64,000 nt of DNA, taken from Candidatus Blautia intestinavium (GTDB taxonomy: Bacteria > Bacillota > Clostridia > Lachnospirales > Lachnospiraceae). Under the pieces are notes generated by a model. That model had not been told where the DNA came from and did not search any database. It saw only the letters and a list, made by a program, of their open reading frames with translations. Every line of letters begins with the position of its first letter. Within the stretch, counting starts at the first letter, position 1. The stretch covers positions 1-64,000 of the forward strand of contig DXGV01000056.1 in assembly GCA_019113745.1 (NCBI GenBank), given 5' to 3'. Both the position numbers and the translations under genes were made by a program. Of this stretch, positions 32,604-41,023 are shown piece by piece.

Positions 32604-33527
32604 ATGAAGAAAGTTTTATGGATGCTTCTTCTGGCGGTTTTCACCTGCGCATTTCTGGCAGGATGCAGCATTGAAGAGCGGGAAGAGCCCCAGATGGAGC
32701 AGGAAAATTATAATTTTTATTATATGAATACAGGGGAAACATCCCTGAAAAAAGAAATTTATGAGCCTCAGGAGGAAACGACAGATTTTATGCTGAAGGA
32801 TCTGATGCAGCGTCTGAGCAGCAAAGACGCGCCGGAGGACGGCATAGCACTTCTGCCGGAAGCGGTTTCCGTAAATTCCTACGATCTGCAGGAAAAGCGG
32901 CTCATCGTGGATTTTAACAGCGGTTATCTGGAAATGAGCCGCGCAAGAGAGGTTCTGACCAGAGCGGGAATTGTAAAAATGTTTCTGCAGATACCGGATA
33001 TTGAGGCGGTCCGGTTTACCGTTGAAGGGCAGGAGCTTACTGATTCACGGAATCAGGCGGTAGGAGATATGACGGAAGATACCTTCGTGGAATTTTCCGG
33101 AAAAGATAACGACGCTTACCGTTATGATACGTTTACTCTTTATTTTACGGACAAAAGCGGCAAAAAACTGGTGCCGGAGGAACGCAGAGTTTATTATCGC
33201 CGGACGACGCCGAAGGAGATGGTCGTTCTTGCGCAGCTTGCAAAAGGACCCTCTGAGGAGGGGCATTACCGTACAATTTCGGAAAACTCCCTTCCGATCA
33301 GCGCGATCACGGCAGACAGGATCTGTTATATTAATATGAACCGGGCCTTCCAGGAGAATGTGCTGGAGGTGGCGGAAGATGTCCAGATTTATTCTATTGT
33401 CAATTCTATAGTAGATTCCTGCGAAGCGGACAGAGTGCAGATTTCCATAGAGGGAAGCCTGGAGGGGAATTTTAAGAACAGCATGCCGTTGTACTTTTTT
33501 TATGAGAAAAATGAAGATTTGAGTTGA
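32604..33527 (+). CDS. Lipoprotein with tandem GerMN domains
   Basis: A 307-residue lipoprotein with a signal peptide and lipobox LAGC (Cys21). Two GerMN-like domains follow: residues about 70-150 (PEAVSVNSYDLQEKRLIVDFN) and about 200-300 (LAQLAKGPSEEG, then RICYINMNRAF and IVNSIVDSCEADRVQISIEG). GerMN domains occur in Bacillus GerM, a sporulation cell-wall factor, and in actinobacterial LpqB, which modulates the MtrB kinase. Here the gene directly follows a response regulator and kinase pair, as lpqB follows mtrAB, so a kinase-accessory role fits better than a germination role. This remains inference. Confidence 0.86.
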   Translation: MKKVLWMLLLAVFTCAFLAGCSIEEREEPQMEQENYNFYYMNTGETSLKKEIYEPQEETTDFMLKDLMQRLSSKDAPEDGIALLPEAVSVNSYDLQEKRLIVDFNSGYLEMSRAREVLTRAGIVKMFLQIPDIEAVRFTVEGQELTDSRNQAVGDMTEDTFVEFSGKDNDAYRYDTFTLYFTDKSGKKLVPEERRVYYRRTTPKEMVVLAQLAKGPSEEGHYRTISENSLPISAITADRICYINMNRAFQENVLEVAEDVQIYSIVNSIVDSCEADRVQISIEGSLEGNFKNSMPLYFFYEKNEDLS

Positions 33528-33547
33528 TATTTTAAGAAAGGAAAAAT

Positions 33548-35974
33548 GTGAGGAGAAGACCGGTGTGTCTTGTATGTCTGGCGGTGATGCTCCTTATGTG
33601 CCTTATGGATCTGGCAGGGTTCCCACTGATACGGGGGAACCCGCTGCCGGAATCGGTGCAGGCGTGGATTGAGGAACATCCGAAGGCTGTGATCTGCGGG
33701 GAGGTGCAGTCCTGCCAGGATACAGAATTTTCCTTTTCTGTCTATCTGAAACAAGTCTATCTGATAAATCAGTCAGAAAAATTTCCCATTGAGAATGTAA
33801 GAATATTTTTGAAAACAAAAGAAGAACTTCCTGCCGGAACCATGGTGTACGCTTCCGGGACATTGGAGCGGGTAGAAGACCCGGGAAATCCGGGGGAATT
33901 TGATTCCCGGCAGTATTATGCCTGCCAGCATATTTATTATTTTTTGAAAAAAGCTGAAATAGAGAAAAAAAGCAGGACTTATTCCGGATATCAGCAGCGG
34001 CTCCTGGATCTGAAGGACAGACTGTGCGCAATCCTTGAAAAAGCGGCAGGTGAAGACTCTCCGGTCTTTGAGGCTATGCTGCTGGGCGAAAAAACGGATC
34101 TTGACAGCGAACTGAAACTTCGCTACCAGATGGGAGGGATGATCCATATCCTTGCCATTTCAGGGCTTCATATCAGTATTCTGGGCATGGGGCTTTTTCA
34201 GCTTTTAAAGAGAATCGGATTTGGAAATACGGGAGCGGGGATCATTTCCCTTGGGATCATGCTGCAGTACGGGATGCTGACCGGAGGCAGCGTGTCGGCC
34301 ATGAGAGCCGTGTGTATGTTCCTTCTTTCAGTAGGCGCGAAGATCATAGGAAGAAGCTACGATCTTCTGACAGCGCTGGCCCTGTCTGCGATCCTTCTTC
34401 TTCTGGACTCTCCGGCATATCTATACAGCAGCAGTTTTCTGTTGTCCTTTGGGGCGGTAGTGGGGCTTGGGGCGGTGTCGCCTTTCCTTCTGGAAATAAC
34501 CGGGACAAAAAAGAAACTGTTCAAAAGTTTTTTGTCCTCCCTCTCTGTGCAGCTTGCCACTCTGCCTGTTATGCTGGTTTTTTTCGGAGAAGTGTCGCTG
34601 GCGGGGATTTTTCTGAACCTGTTCGTGCTTCCCACGGTAAGCGGCGTACTGATAAGCGGGCTTTGTACCTGTCTCCTTGGGCTGTTCAGTATGAAATCCG
34701 CTGTTATTGCGGCGCTTCCGGGAAGAGCACTGCTGTTTCTGTATGAGCAGAGCTGTATTTTGGCAGGAAAGCTTCCATTCTGTACCTGGGTGGGCGGCCT
34801 GCCGGAAATCTGGCAGAGCCTTTTCTATTATGGATGTCTGGTGCTGGGGATCGCCGGGGCAGTATGGATGGCGCGTCGGCAGGCTGGCTCAGGAAAACGG
34901 GGAGGCGTTGCCGTTCAGAAAGCGGGATTAACGGCGGACATTGCTGGAAAGGGGAGGAGTCATGGCAGAAAAATGGCGGCTGTACAATGGGTCGGCGGCA
35001 AAATAAAAGCAAATTATGCAGCGCTTTTCCTGCTGGCGGCGCTGTCTGCGGGCATCCTGGTACTGTCCTGGAAGGACCGGGGCGGTCTTCGGATCACCTG
35101 TCTCGACGTGGGGCAGGGAGACGGGATCGTGCTTGAGATGCCGGGAGGCGGCGCTTTCCTGATGGACTGCGGCAGCAGCAGCCAGAAAAATGTGGGACAG
35201 TATCAGCTCCTTCCTTACCTGAAAAGCAGAGGCATCACTGTGCTGGAAGGGATTATGGTATCCCATACAGACACAGACCATATCAGCGGGATCCAGGAGC
35301 TTCTTGATTTTATGGCAAAAGATCTGAGCTCTGTGAAGGTGAAGACTCTGATTCTGCCGAAATGGGCTGAAAGTATCCAGGGATACGACGATCCAGGAAA
35401 ACAAGATCCTGAGAATACGCAGGATGAGAAGAAGAACCTGTATGGGAACGAAGAGAAGAAAGAAGGGGAGGAGGGCTGCGGCACTCTCCTGGAACTGGCA
35501 GAGAAAGCGGGCGTGCAGGTGATATTTGCAGGAGAGGGAGACGGTATGTTCTTTGGGGAAGTGGAAATGCGTTTCCTGGCTCCTATGGAAAATGCATCAG
35601 GAGAGGATATAAATGAAGAGGGGCTGGTAATGGAATTGAGGTACGGGGCTTTCCGGGGATTGTTTACCGGAGATATCGGGGAAGAAACAGAGCAGGATCT
35701 TTTGCAGGCAGGAGCGCTTTCAGACATAGACTTTCTGAAAGTAGCCCACCACGGTTCCAGGTATTCTACCTGTGAAGAGTTTCTAAAGACTGTGAAACCG
35801 GAGCTGGCGGTGATCTCCTGTTCCGACTCCAATACTTACGGCCATCCCTCCCCGGAAACCGTTGAAAGACTGGAAGAAAGCGGCGCCAGGATCGCCTACA
35901 CTATGAAGAGCGGGGCGGTGACTGTGCGGACGGACGGGGAGAAGATCCGAGCGGAAGGGGATGTGGAAAAATAA
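33548..35974 (+). CDS. comEC: DNA internalisation protein ComEC/Rec2
   Basis: An 808-residue protein that forms the channel for single-stranded DNA. An N-terminal domain of unknown function follows TM1, then the Competence domain with many helices (AISGLHISILGMGLF, SVSAMRAVCMFLLS), then a C-terminal metallo-beta-lactamase domain with VGQGDGIVLEMPGG, the metal motif HTDTDH (His573) and VAHHGSRYST. That domain is intact, so it probably retains nuclease-type activity. AAAGGAAAAAT before a GTG at 33548 sets the start. The last codons (after DGEKIRAEG) differ from a displaced copy at 38485, and the usual neighbour holA lies 3.2 kb away, which suggests an insertion in the gene's 3' end. Confidence 0.93.
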   Translation: MRRRPVCLVCLAVMLLMCLMDLAGFPLIRGNPLPESVQAWIEEHPKAVICGEVQSCQDTEFSFSVYLKQVYLINQSEKFPIENVRIFLKTKEELPAGTMVYASGTLERVEDPGNPGEFDSRQYYACQHIYYFLKKAEIEKKSRTYSGYQQRLLDLKDRLCAILEKAAGEDSPVFEAMLLGEKTDLDSELKLRYQMGGMIHILAISGLHISILGMGLFQLLKRIGFGNTGAGIISLGIMLQYGMLTGGSVSAMRAVCMFLLSVGAKIIGRSYDLLTALALSAILLLLDSPAYLYSSSFLLSFGAVVGLGAVSPFLLEITGTKKKLFKSFLSSLSVQLATLPVMLVFFGEVSLAGIFLNLFVLPTVSGVLISGLCTCLLGLFSMKSAVIAALPGRALLFLYEQSCILAGKLPFCTWVGGLPEIWQSLFYYGCLVLGIAGAVWMARRQAGSGKRGGVAVQKAGLTADIAGKGRSHGRKMAAVQWVGGKIKANYAALFLLAALSAGILVLSWKDRGGLRITCLDVGQGDGIVLEMPGGGAFLMDCGSSSQKNVGQYQLLPYLKSRGITVLEGIMVSHTDTDHISGIQELLDFMAKDLSSVKVKTLILPKWAESIQGYDDPGKQDPENTQDEKKNLYGNEEKKEGEEGCGTLLELAEKAGVQVIFAGEGDGMFFGEVEMRFLAPMENASGEDINEEGLVMELRYGAFRGLFTGDIGEETEQDLLQAGALSDIDFLKVAHHGSRYSTCEEFLKTVKPELAVISCSDSNTYGHPSPETVERLEESGARIAYTMKSGAVTVRTDGEKIRAEGDVEK
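35933..35958 (+). repeat. Direct repeat at the comEC 3' end, left copy
   Basis: Twenty-six bases encoding DGEKIRAEG match 38485-38510 with two synonymous differences. Together they bracket the ECF sigma/anti-sigma insertion. Confidence 0.75.
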
Positions 35975-35986
35975 TTTTCGCAAAAA

Positions 35987-36012
35987 TGCAACGTCGGACA
36001 AAATAATACGTC
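35987..36012 (+). promoter_or_regulatory. Putative ECF-type autoregulatory promoter
   Basis: TGCAAC (35987-35992), 16 bases, CGTC (36009-36012). This is the usual AAC-N16-CGTC layout of ECF sigma promoters, placed 34 bases before the sigma gene, so the factor probably activates its own operon. Confidence 0.6.
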
Positions 36013-36045
36013 TTTATTTATAGGAACAAAAAACAGGAGGTCGGT

Positions 36046-36606
36046 ATGGAAGACTGGAAGATTATCGAATTATACTGGGCCAGAAAAGAAGAGGCGCTGA
36101 GGGAAACAGAAATAAAATATGAGAAATTTTGTTTTGGGATTGCCTGGAATATTTTATATAACAGAGAAGATTCAGAGGAATGTGTGAATGATACATGGCT
36201 TGCGGCCTGGAATGCTATCCCTCCGGAACGCCCTTCTTTCTTTTCTTCTTTTCTGGGACGTCTTACCCGGAATTTTGCGATAGACTGCTTCAGGAAGAAA
36301 AGTGCGGGAAAGCGTGTGGACAGGCATATGGCGGATATTGTAGGAGAATTGGAAAAAATAGAGACAACGGTGTCTCATTCGCCGGAAGACAATGTTTTGG
36401 AAAAAGATCTGGTAAAGATCATAAACCAGTTTCTTGACACATTAAAATCCTGGGATAGAGATATTTTTATCAGACGTTACTGGTATATGGATCCTGTAAA
36501 AAAAATCGCAAAACGTCATGGATATTCAGAAAGTAAGGTGAAATCAAGCCTGTTCCGAAGCCGCAGGAAATTATTAGAACATCTGAGGAGAAACGGATAT
36601 GAATGA
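36046..36606 (+). CDS. ECF-type RNA polymerase sigma factor
   Basis: A 186-residue sigma-70 family protein with region 2 (FGIAWNILYNREDSEECVNDT, then WLAAWNAIPPERP and RNFAIDCFRKK) and region 4 (FIRRYWYMDPVKKIAKRHG and SESKVKSSLFRSRRKLLEHL). It has no region 3, as expected for ECF factors. AGGAGGTCGGT precedes the ATG. Its end overlaps the anti-sigma gene by eight bases. It is visibly more AT-rich than comEC and holA and sits between copies of a comEC 3' end repeat, which suggests acquisition. Confidence 0.9.
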   Translation: MEDWKIIELYWARKEEALRETEIKYEKFCFGIAWNILYNREDSEECVNDTWLAAWNAIPPERPSFFSSFLGRLTRNFAIDCFRKKSAGKRVDRHMADIVGELEKIETTVSHSPEDNVLEKDLVKIINQFLDTLKSWDRDIFIRRYWYMDPVKKIAKRHGYSESKVKSSLFRSRRKLLEHLRRNGYE

Positions 36607-37675
36607 AAAAATGACTTTTTTGAAAATCTTAAGTGAAATAGACGGCAGATACATTTATGAGGCATCACAACCATGGAAAAAAAGAAAAATGTTTGATAAA
36701 GCATCAAAAGCTTTATTTGCGGCTGCTGTTGTAGGACTTTTTATTTTTGTCAGTGCAGTTGTTATGTTTCGGGAAGAAACCGTAGCGGCATGGGAAAGAT
36801 TTACAACTATAATAAATGAAATACTGGGAATTGAGGAAGACGCCTCTTCCTATGTAGAAATAATGGGAAAAAGTATTTCCCATAACGGCGTAACAGTCAG
36901 GCTGGAGGAAGCAACTCTGAACAAAAATGAACTGTGGCTGGCATATGCTACTTTGAATGAGAGTAAAGAAAAAAAGATGCCTGTCCTGCTTACAGAGGTA
37001 CAGGTCAACAATAAAACAGCACAGCTTCTCAGGACGTATACGGGTTCAGACAATGATAATACAAAAGATAAAGTACGGGAACAGGTGAGTTGTTTTTTGC
37101 TGGAAAAAGATATAGAAGATGCTGCAGATGTGGAAATCAAAATACAGACTATGGATCCGGAAAATGAGGAAATTATGGGGGAATATATCTTTTCTTTTTC
37201 CGCTTTGCCGGATGAGATGGAAGGCCGGACAAAGGATATTCCGTTGGATCTGGTTGCAAAACTTTCTGACGGCCGTGAGTTCGCATTAACAAAAATACGA
37301 TGGAATATATTTGACAGCGCTATTTACGGGTATTTAGATTCCACATCAGGTAGCGAGGAAGATTTTTATCTGATCGGGAAAGATAATCTTGGAAATCCTG
37401 TTCAGTATATGATGCGAAGCTACGAGAATCCGGAGATTCTGTTTCAGCCGGATTTCATAGATTTTCAGCCGTCAGTACTTTATCCGGATGCTGAATACCT
37501 GGAACTTCGGCTATATATTCTGCGGGAGGATCAGAAGAAACCGGTTTATCAGGAGGCGGATACCGATGAACCTGAACTTTATATAGAAGGAGAGGGACGT
37601 GTATATGAGGATGGCGAAAATCCCTTGGATGGAGCCGTTCCGGTAAGCGGAATCTTGAAAATACCATTACAATAA
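36599..37675 (+). CDS. DUF4179-type membrane anti-sigma factor
   Basis: A 358-residue protein with a short cytoplasmic N-terminus of about 38 residues (MTFLKILSEIDGRYIYEAS), one transmembrane helix (ALFAAAVVGLFIFVSAVVMF) and a large extracellular domain beginning EETVAAWERF, which is typical of DUF4179 proteins encoded next to ECF sigma genes. The cytoplasmic part would hold the sigma factor and the outer part would sense an envelope signal. The start overlaps the sigma gene by eight bases, so they are translationally coupled. No protease site can be named from sequence. Confidence 0.8.
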   Translation: MNEKMTFLKILSEIDGRYIYEASQPWKKRKMFDKASKALFAAAVVGLFIFVSAVVMFREETVAAWERFTTIINEILGIEEDASSYVEIMGKSISHNGVTVRLEEATLNKNELWLAYATLNESKEKKMPVLLTEVQVNNKTAQLLRTYTGSDNDNTKDKVREQVSCFLLEKDIEDAADVEIKIQTMDPENEEIMGEYIFSFSALPDEMEGRTKDIPLDLVAKLSDGREFALTKIRWNIFDSAIYGYLDSTSGSEEDFYLIGKDNLGNPVQYMMRSYENPEILFQPDFIDFQPSVLYPDAEYLELRLYILREDQKKPVYQEADTDEPELYIEGEGRVYEDGENPLDGAVPVSGILKIPLQ

Positions 37676-37764
37676 TGAGAAATATATTCCGGAAAGTTGG
37701 TGATGAAAATACACAGGAACCTCTTTTTAAATAAATATAAAAAAGAAAAGGAAAGAAAAATAAA

Positions 37765-38310
37765 ATGAAAAAAAGTGTAATTATATTTTGAGCAGTATTA
37801 CTTATAACAGCAATAATTTCTTTACCAGTATATGCTGATTCAATACTGGTGTCTGAAGATGTAAATGATTATGATATAAGACAGACATTTTCAGGAAACA
37901 TGGATGGCATGACTTTAGTAGAAAAAAAGCAAATATCATTGAATGAAGAGTATTATATTGAAACAGAATGTTATGAAAAAGAACTGAATAATATGATGCG
38001 GACTACATATAAAACAAAAATAGGAACGTATACATATAGGGTTCGCAATAAAAAAACAGATGCAGTATTGATTAAATATGTATTAACAGGAAAATTTCGC
38101 TACAATGGAAAAAAATGTAGTTGTGTGGAAGCACTGGGGAAAACAACACATGTCGTAAAAAATAAATTTACAGTTTTAAATGATTCTGCAGTTGCAAGTG
38201 GGGATACTGCAATCGGATATTTTTATTGCAAAAGCATAAGCAATGGACAAACGTTTGGGGGAACATTTAAAATACGTATTTCTCCAAACGGGAAAATTAC
38301 GTTTCCTTAA
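37765..38310 (+). pseudogene. Secreted protein gene interrupted by an in-frame TGA
   Basis: From the ATG at 37765 (AAGGAAAGAAAAATAAA ahead) the frame reads MKKSVIIF, then TGA at 37789-37791, then continues without break as AVLLITAIISLPVYADS, a clear signal peptide with an A-x-A type cleavage site, and a 150-residue mature protein to 38310. The mature part is Lys/Tyr-rich, beta-type, with two Cys (KKCSCVEALG) plus one later, and has no motif I recognise. A TGG-to-TGA change would restore an ordinary signal peptide. The gene is very AT-rich. A translated ORF from the GTG at 37849 would lack the signal peptide. Confidence 0.65.
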
Positions 38311-38484
38311 AAAAGAACCATGATAAACTAAAAGCTTGCTTGATATCCGCAGCTTCCCCCTCTTTTGTAACGGCCATTTTTCCAATGAAACGTGCCGGGC
38401 CATGTTCAATTAAAAGCTGCTCTAAAGTTCCAAGTATGTGGCCTGCAAGGTATTTTCCTATTATTCAACTGTCAAACTCCCGCA

Positions 38485-38607
38485 GACGGGGAGAAGATCA
38501 GGGCGGAAGGCTTCAGAAGGCTTGATAATATTCCCGTAAGTGAATATAATGAAAGCAGCCTGGAAAAACAGACACCTGCGGAGCTGGTGGATACTCAGGA
38601 GGTGTAA
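38485..38607 (+). pseudogene. Displaced comEC 3'-end fragment
   Basis: The frame reads DGEKIRAEG, matching the comEC C-terminus, then continues FRRLDNIPVSEYNESSLEKQ and TPAELVDTQEV to a stop at 38605. It has no start of its own. It looks like the original 3' tail of comEC, cut off when the DNA between the two repeats entered. Bases 38311-38484 hold no supported gene; a start-less open stretch of about 45 codons on the minus strand (EQLLIEHGPARFIGKMA) may be another relic. Confidence 0.6.
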
Positions 38608-38613
38608 AAGAGA

Positions 38614-39125
38614 ATGATTGATCTAACGAGACTTGAGCAGTATAAGGAGAATAATCGGCTGGAAGTAAAGAAAGCGACTGGCGGTTTGCCGAGAAGTATT
38701 TGGGAAACCTATTCATCTTTTGCTAATCAATGATCTATTCTGTTTGGAAAAAACAGGGATGGCGTACGCCGGAAGTTATTGAAACATTTAACCCGGATAG
38801 ATGTATGCTGAAATTAATATTTAGAACAACTGCGGGAGCGTCGATAAAAAACGTCGATAACCAATCGTCGATAAAAAACGCCGATAAAAATAACGGCGTA
38901 AAAAATGATAAGGAAAATAAGAGCGGGCGTTTAAACATACAACGAGAGAAAATTTTAGAATATCTGAAAAGCCATAATTCCATTACGTCAAAAGAACTGC
39001 ATACTCTTTTAAATCTGGAATCCTCACAGGCACGGAAAATTCTCCGTGAGATGGCCAAAGATGGTATTTTAATTGCACAGGGCAGCAATCGTAACCGAAA
39101 GTACATTTTAAATCCTGTGCATTAA
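38614..39125 (+). pseudogene. Schlafen/AlbA_2-type ATP-binding protein, internally deleted
   Basis: AGGAGG and an ATG at 38614 open a 39-codon piece (MIDLTRLEQYKENNRLEVKK, then ATGGLPRSIWETYSSFAN) that matches the N-terminus of AlbA_2/Schlafen-domain proteins. It stops at 38731. A second frame from 38730 gives the C-terminal end (GWRTPEVIETFNPDR, then a winged helix ILEYLKSHNSITSKELHTLL and MAKDGILIAQGSNRNRKYIL). Intact relatives are several hundred residues, so most of the gene is lost and only the two ends remain. Low-complexity KN-rich repeats (NVDNQSSIKNADKNNGVKN) lie between. Confidence 0.75.
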
Positions 39126-39161
39126 CGCTACCCTCAATTCAGAAAGGACAGGAAATTTCAG

Positions 39162-40166
39162 GTGAAAGGCTTACAGGAAGACATCAAGACAGGAAATTAC
39201 AAACAGGCGTATCTACTTTACGGGGAGGAAGCGTACCTTCGGCAGCAGTATAAGGAAAAGCTGGTGAAGGCGTTAAATCCTGAGGGGGATACCATGAATT
39301 TCACGAAATATGAAGGAAAAGGGATCGAGGTTAAGGAAATGATCGATCTCTGTGAGACAATGCCTTTTTTTGCTTCAAAAAGAATCATTCTGGTGGAGAA
39401 TTCCGGCTTTTTTAAGAATAAGTGCGACGACCTGGCGGATTATATGAAGAACCTTCCTGATTACCTGCATCTGATCTTTGTAGAAGAGGAGGTAGACAGG
39501 CGGAGCCGGATGTACAAGGCGGTAAAGTCCTGCGGCAGAGTTTCTGAATTTGCTAAGCAGGACGAGAAAACGCTTATGCGCTGGGCTGCGGGACTTCTGG
39601 CAAAAGAGGGACGGAAGATCACTGCCCGGGATATGGAGCTTTTTCTTACAAAAACAGGGACGGATATGGGAAACATCCGCATGGAACTGGAGAAGCTGAT
39701 CACTTATACCATGGGCAGAGAGGTTGTCACTGCTGAAGATATTGAGTCTGTCTGCACTACAAGAACAGTCAATAAAATTTTTGAGATGGTAAGGGCGGTG
39801 ACAGAGAAAAATCAGAAAAAGGCGCTGGATCTTTACTATGATCTTCTGACGCTGAAGGAGCCGCCTATGAGAATTTTGTTCCTCCTGTCAAAGCAGTACC
39901 GCCAGCTTTTCCTGGCAAAACAGATGTCCGGGGAAGGGGCGTCCAGAAATGAAATTGCCTCCCGGCTGGGGGTTCCAAGCTTTGTGGCGGGAAATATTGT
40001 CTCCTGCGCCCGGGCTTATACGCTGGAGGAGCTTGAGCAGGCGGAGGAAGATTTTGTGGAGGCGGAAGAGGACGTGAAGACAGGCAGGCTGCAGGATGTG
40101 CTCAGTGTGGAATTACTGATCGTAAAATACAGTTCAGCGAGAAAGGCTGCCGCAAAAAGGTATTAG
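39162..40166 (+). CDS. holA: DNA polymerase III subunit delta
   Basis: A 334-residue clamp-loader subunit that opens the sliding clamp. The N-terminal AAA-like domain begins GNYKQAYLLYGEEAYLRQQY. The middle has MIDLCETMPFFASKRIILVEN, and the C-terminal collar has the conserved MRILFLLSKQYRQLFLAKQM. Length is normal. GTG at 39162 is preceded by AGGAAATTTCAG. In Bacillus it directly follows comEC and precedes rpsT. Here both links are broken by accessory DNA. Confidence 0.92.
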   Translation: MKGLQEDIKTGNYKQAYLLYGEEAYLRQQYKEKLVKALNPEGDTMNFTKYEGKGIEVKEMIDLCETMPFFASKRIILVENSGFFKNKCDDLADYMKNLPDYLHLIFVEEEVDRRSRMYKAVKSCGRVSEFAKQDEKTLMRWAAGLLAKEGRKITARDMELFLTKTGTDMGNIRMELEKLITYTMGREVVTAEDIESVCTTRTVNKIFEMVRAVTEKNQKKALDLYYDLLTLKEPPMRILFLLSKQYRQLFLAKQMSGEGASRNEIASRLGVPSFVAGNIVSCARAYTLEELEQAEEDFVEAEEDVKTGRLQDVLSVELLIVKYSSARKAAAKRY

Positions 40167-40193
40167 AAGAAATAGAGAGGATGGAAAGAGTTT

Positions 40194-40730
40194 ATGAACA
40201 CATCGATGAGAAGAGAAGAAATCCTGAAGATACTTCGTAATTCAGAGACGCCTGTCGCGGCGAGAGAACTGGCCTCACGGTTTGGCGTCAGCCGCCAGGT
40301 GATCGTGCAGGATATGGCGGTGATACGCGCCTCGGTGCCGGGAATCCTTTCCACCACAAAAGGCTATACCATCCAGCAGGAAAATACATGTACAAGAGAG
40401 TTTAAGGTGCGCCATCGCCAGGATCAGACGGCAGAGGAACTGAATCTGATCGTAGACTGCGGAGGCCGGGTAAAGAACGTCAGTATCAGCCACAGGGTTT
40501 ACGGGAGAGTGTCTGCGGAAATGGATATCCGCTCCCGCCAGGATGTGCGGGAGTTTACAGAAGCTCTCGCAAGCAGCCATTCTACGGTGCTGAGTACAGC
40601 TACCTCCGGATATCATTATCATCTGGTGAAGGCATCCTCCATGGAGCGGCTGGATCTGATCGGCAGCGAACTGGAAAAGGCCGGATTTCTGGCGCCGCTT
40701 CAGCCCTGGGAAAAAGAAAACGAAAAATAG
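40194..40730 (+). CDS. niaR: NiaR-family nicotinate-responsive repressor
   Basis: A 178-residue regulator with an N-terminal HTH_11 winged helix (REEILKILRNSETPVAARELA, then FGVSRQVIVQDM) and a C-terminal 3H domain named for its three conserved histidines: SISHRVYG, SSHSTVLS and YHYHLVKA are all visible. NiaR represses NAD-synthesis and niacin-uptake genes when nicotinic acid is abundant. None of its usual targets is in this window. It follows holA after 27 bases and is followed by a terminator, so the two may share a transcript. Confidence 0.9.
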   Translation: MNTSMRREEILKILRNSETPVAARELASRFGVSRQVIVQDMAVIRASVPGILSTTKGYTIQQENTCTREFKVRHRQDQTAEELNLIVDCGGRVKNVSISHRVYGRVSAEMDIRSRQDVREFTEALASSHSTVLSTATSGYHYHLVKASSMERLDLIGSELEKAGFLAPLQPWEKENEK

Positions 40731-40778
40731 AATATTCTGTGAAATTTAAAAAAAAGAACAATATAAAAATGAAAAAAG

Positions 40779-40816
40779 CGGATAAATACTGAGAAATCAG
40801 GTTTATCCGTTTTTTG
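40779..40816 (+). terminator. Terminator after niaR
   Basis: CGGATAAA pairs with TTTATCCG around a 15-base loop and is followed by TTTTTT. Confidence 0.85.
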
Positions 40817-40863
40817 GTAAATATATATAAAAAAATATACGAAAAATTGGAAGTAATTGTAGA

Positions 40864-40927
40864 TTGTATTATGCATATAAATGTGCTATGATAAAAATAT
40901 AAAGAACAGAGTTCTATAATACAGAAC
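40864..40927 (+). promoter_or_regulatory. Promoter and candidate IclR operator of the catabolic operon
   Basis: TTGTAT (40864-40869), 17 bases, TATGAT (40887-40892). Just downstream lie three half sites: AGAAC-AGA-GTTCT (40903-40915) and GTTCT-ATAATAC-AGAAC (40911-40927). The second palindrome resembles GTTC-ATAAT-GAAC-type sites of IclR-family regulators, and an IclR gene closes this cluster. The rest of the 293-base gap after niaR is AT-rich with no ORF. Confidence 0.55.
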
Positions 40928-41023
40928 AATAAAGAGGGAAGGAGTGATGCTCCCGAATTTTTTTAGAAACAAATCAAAACGGTGTACAATAATAATGAAC
41001 AAAGGAGGGAAGCAAGAAGAATC

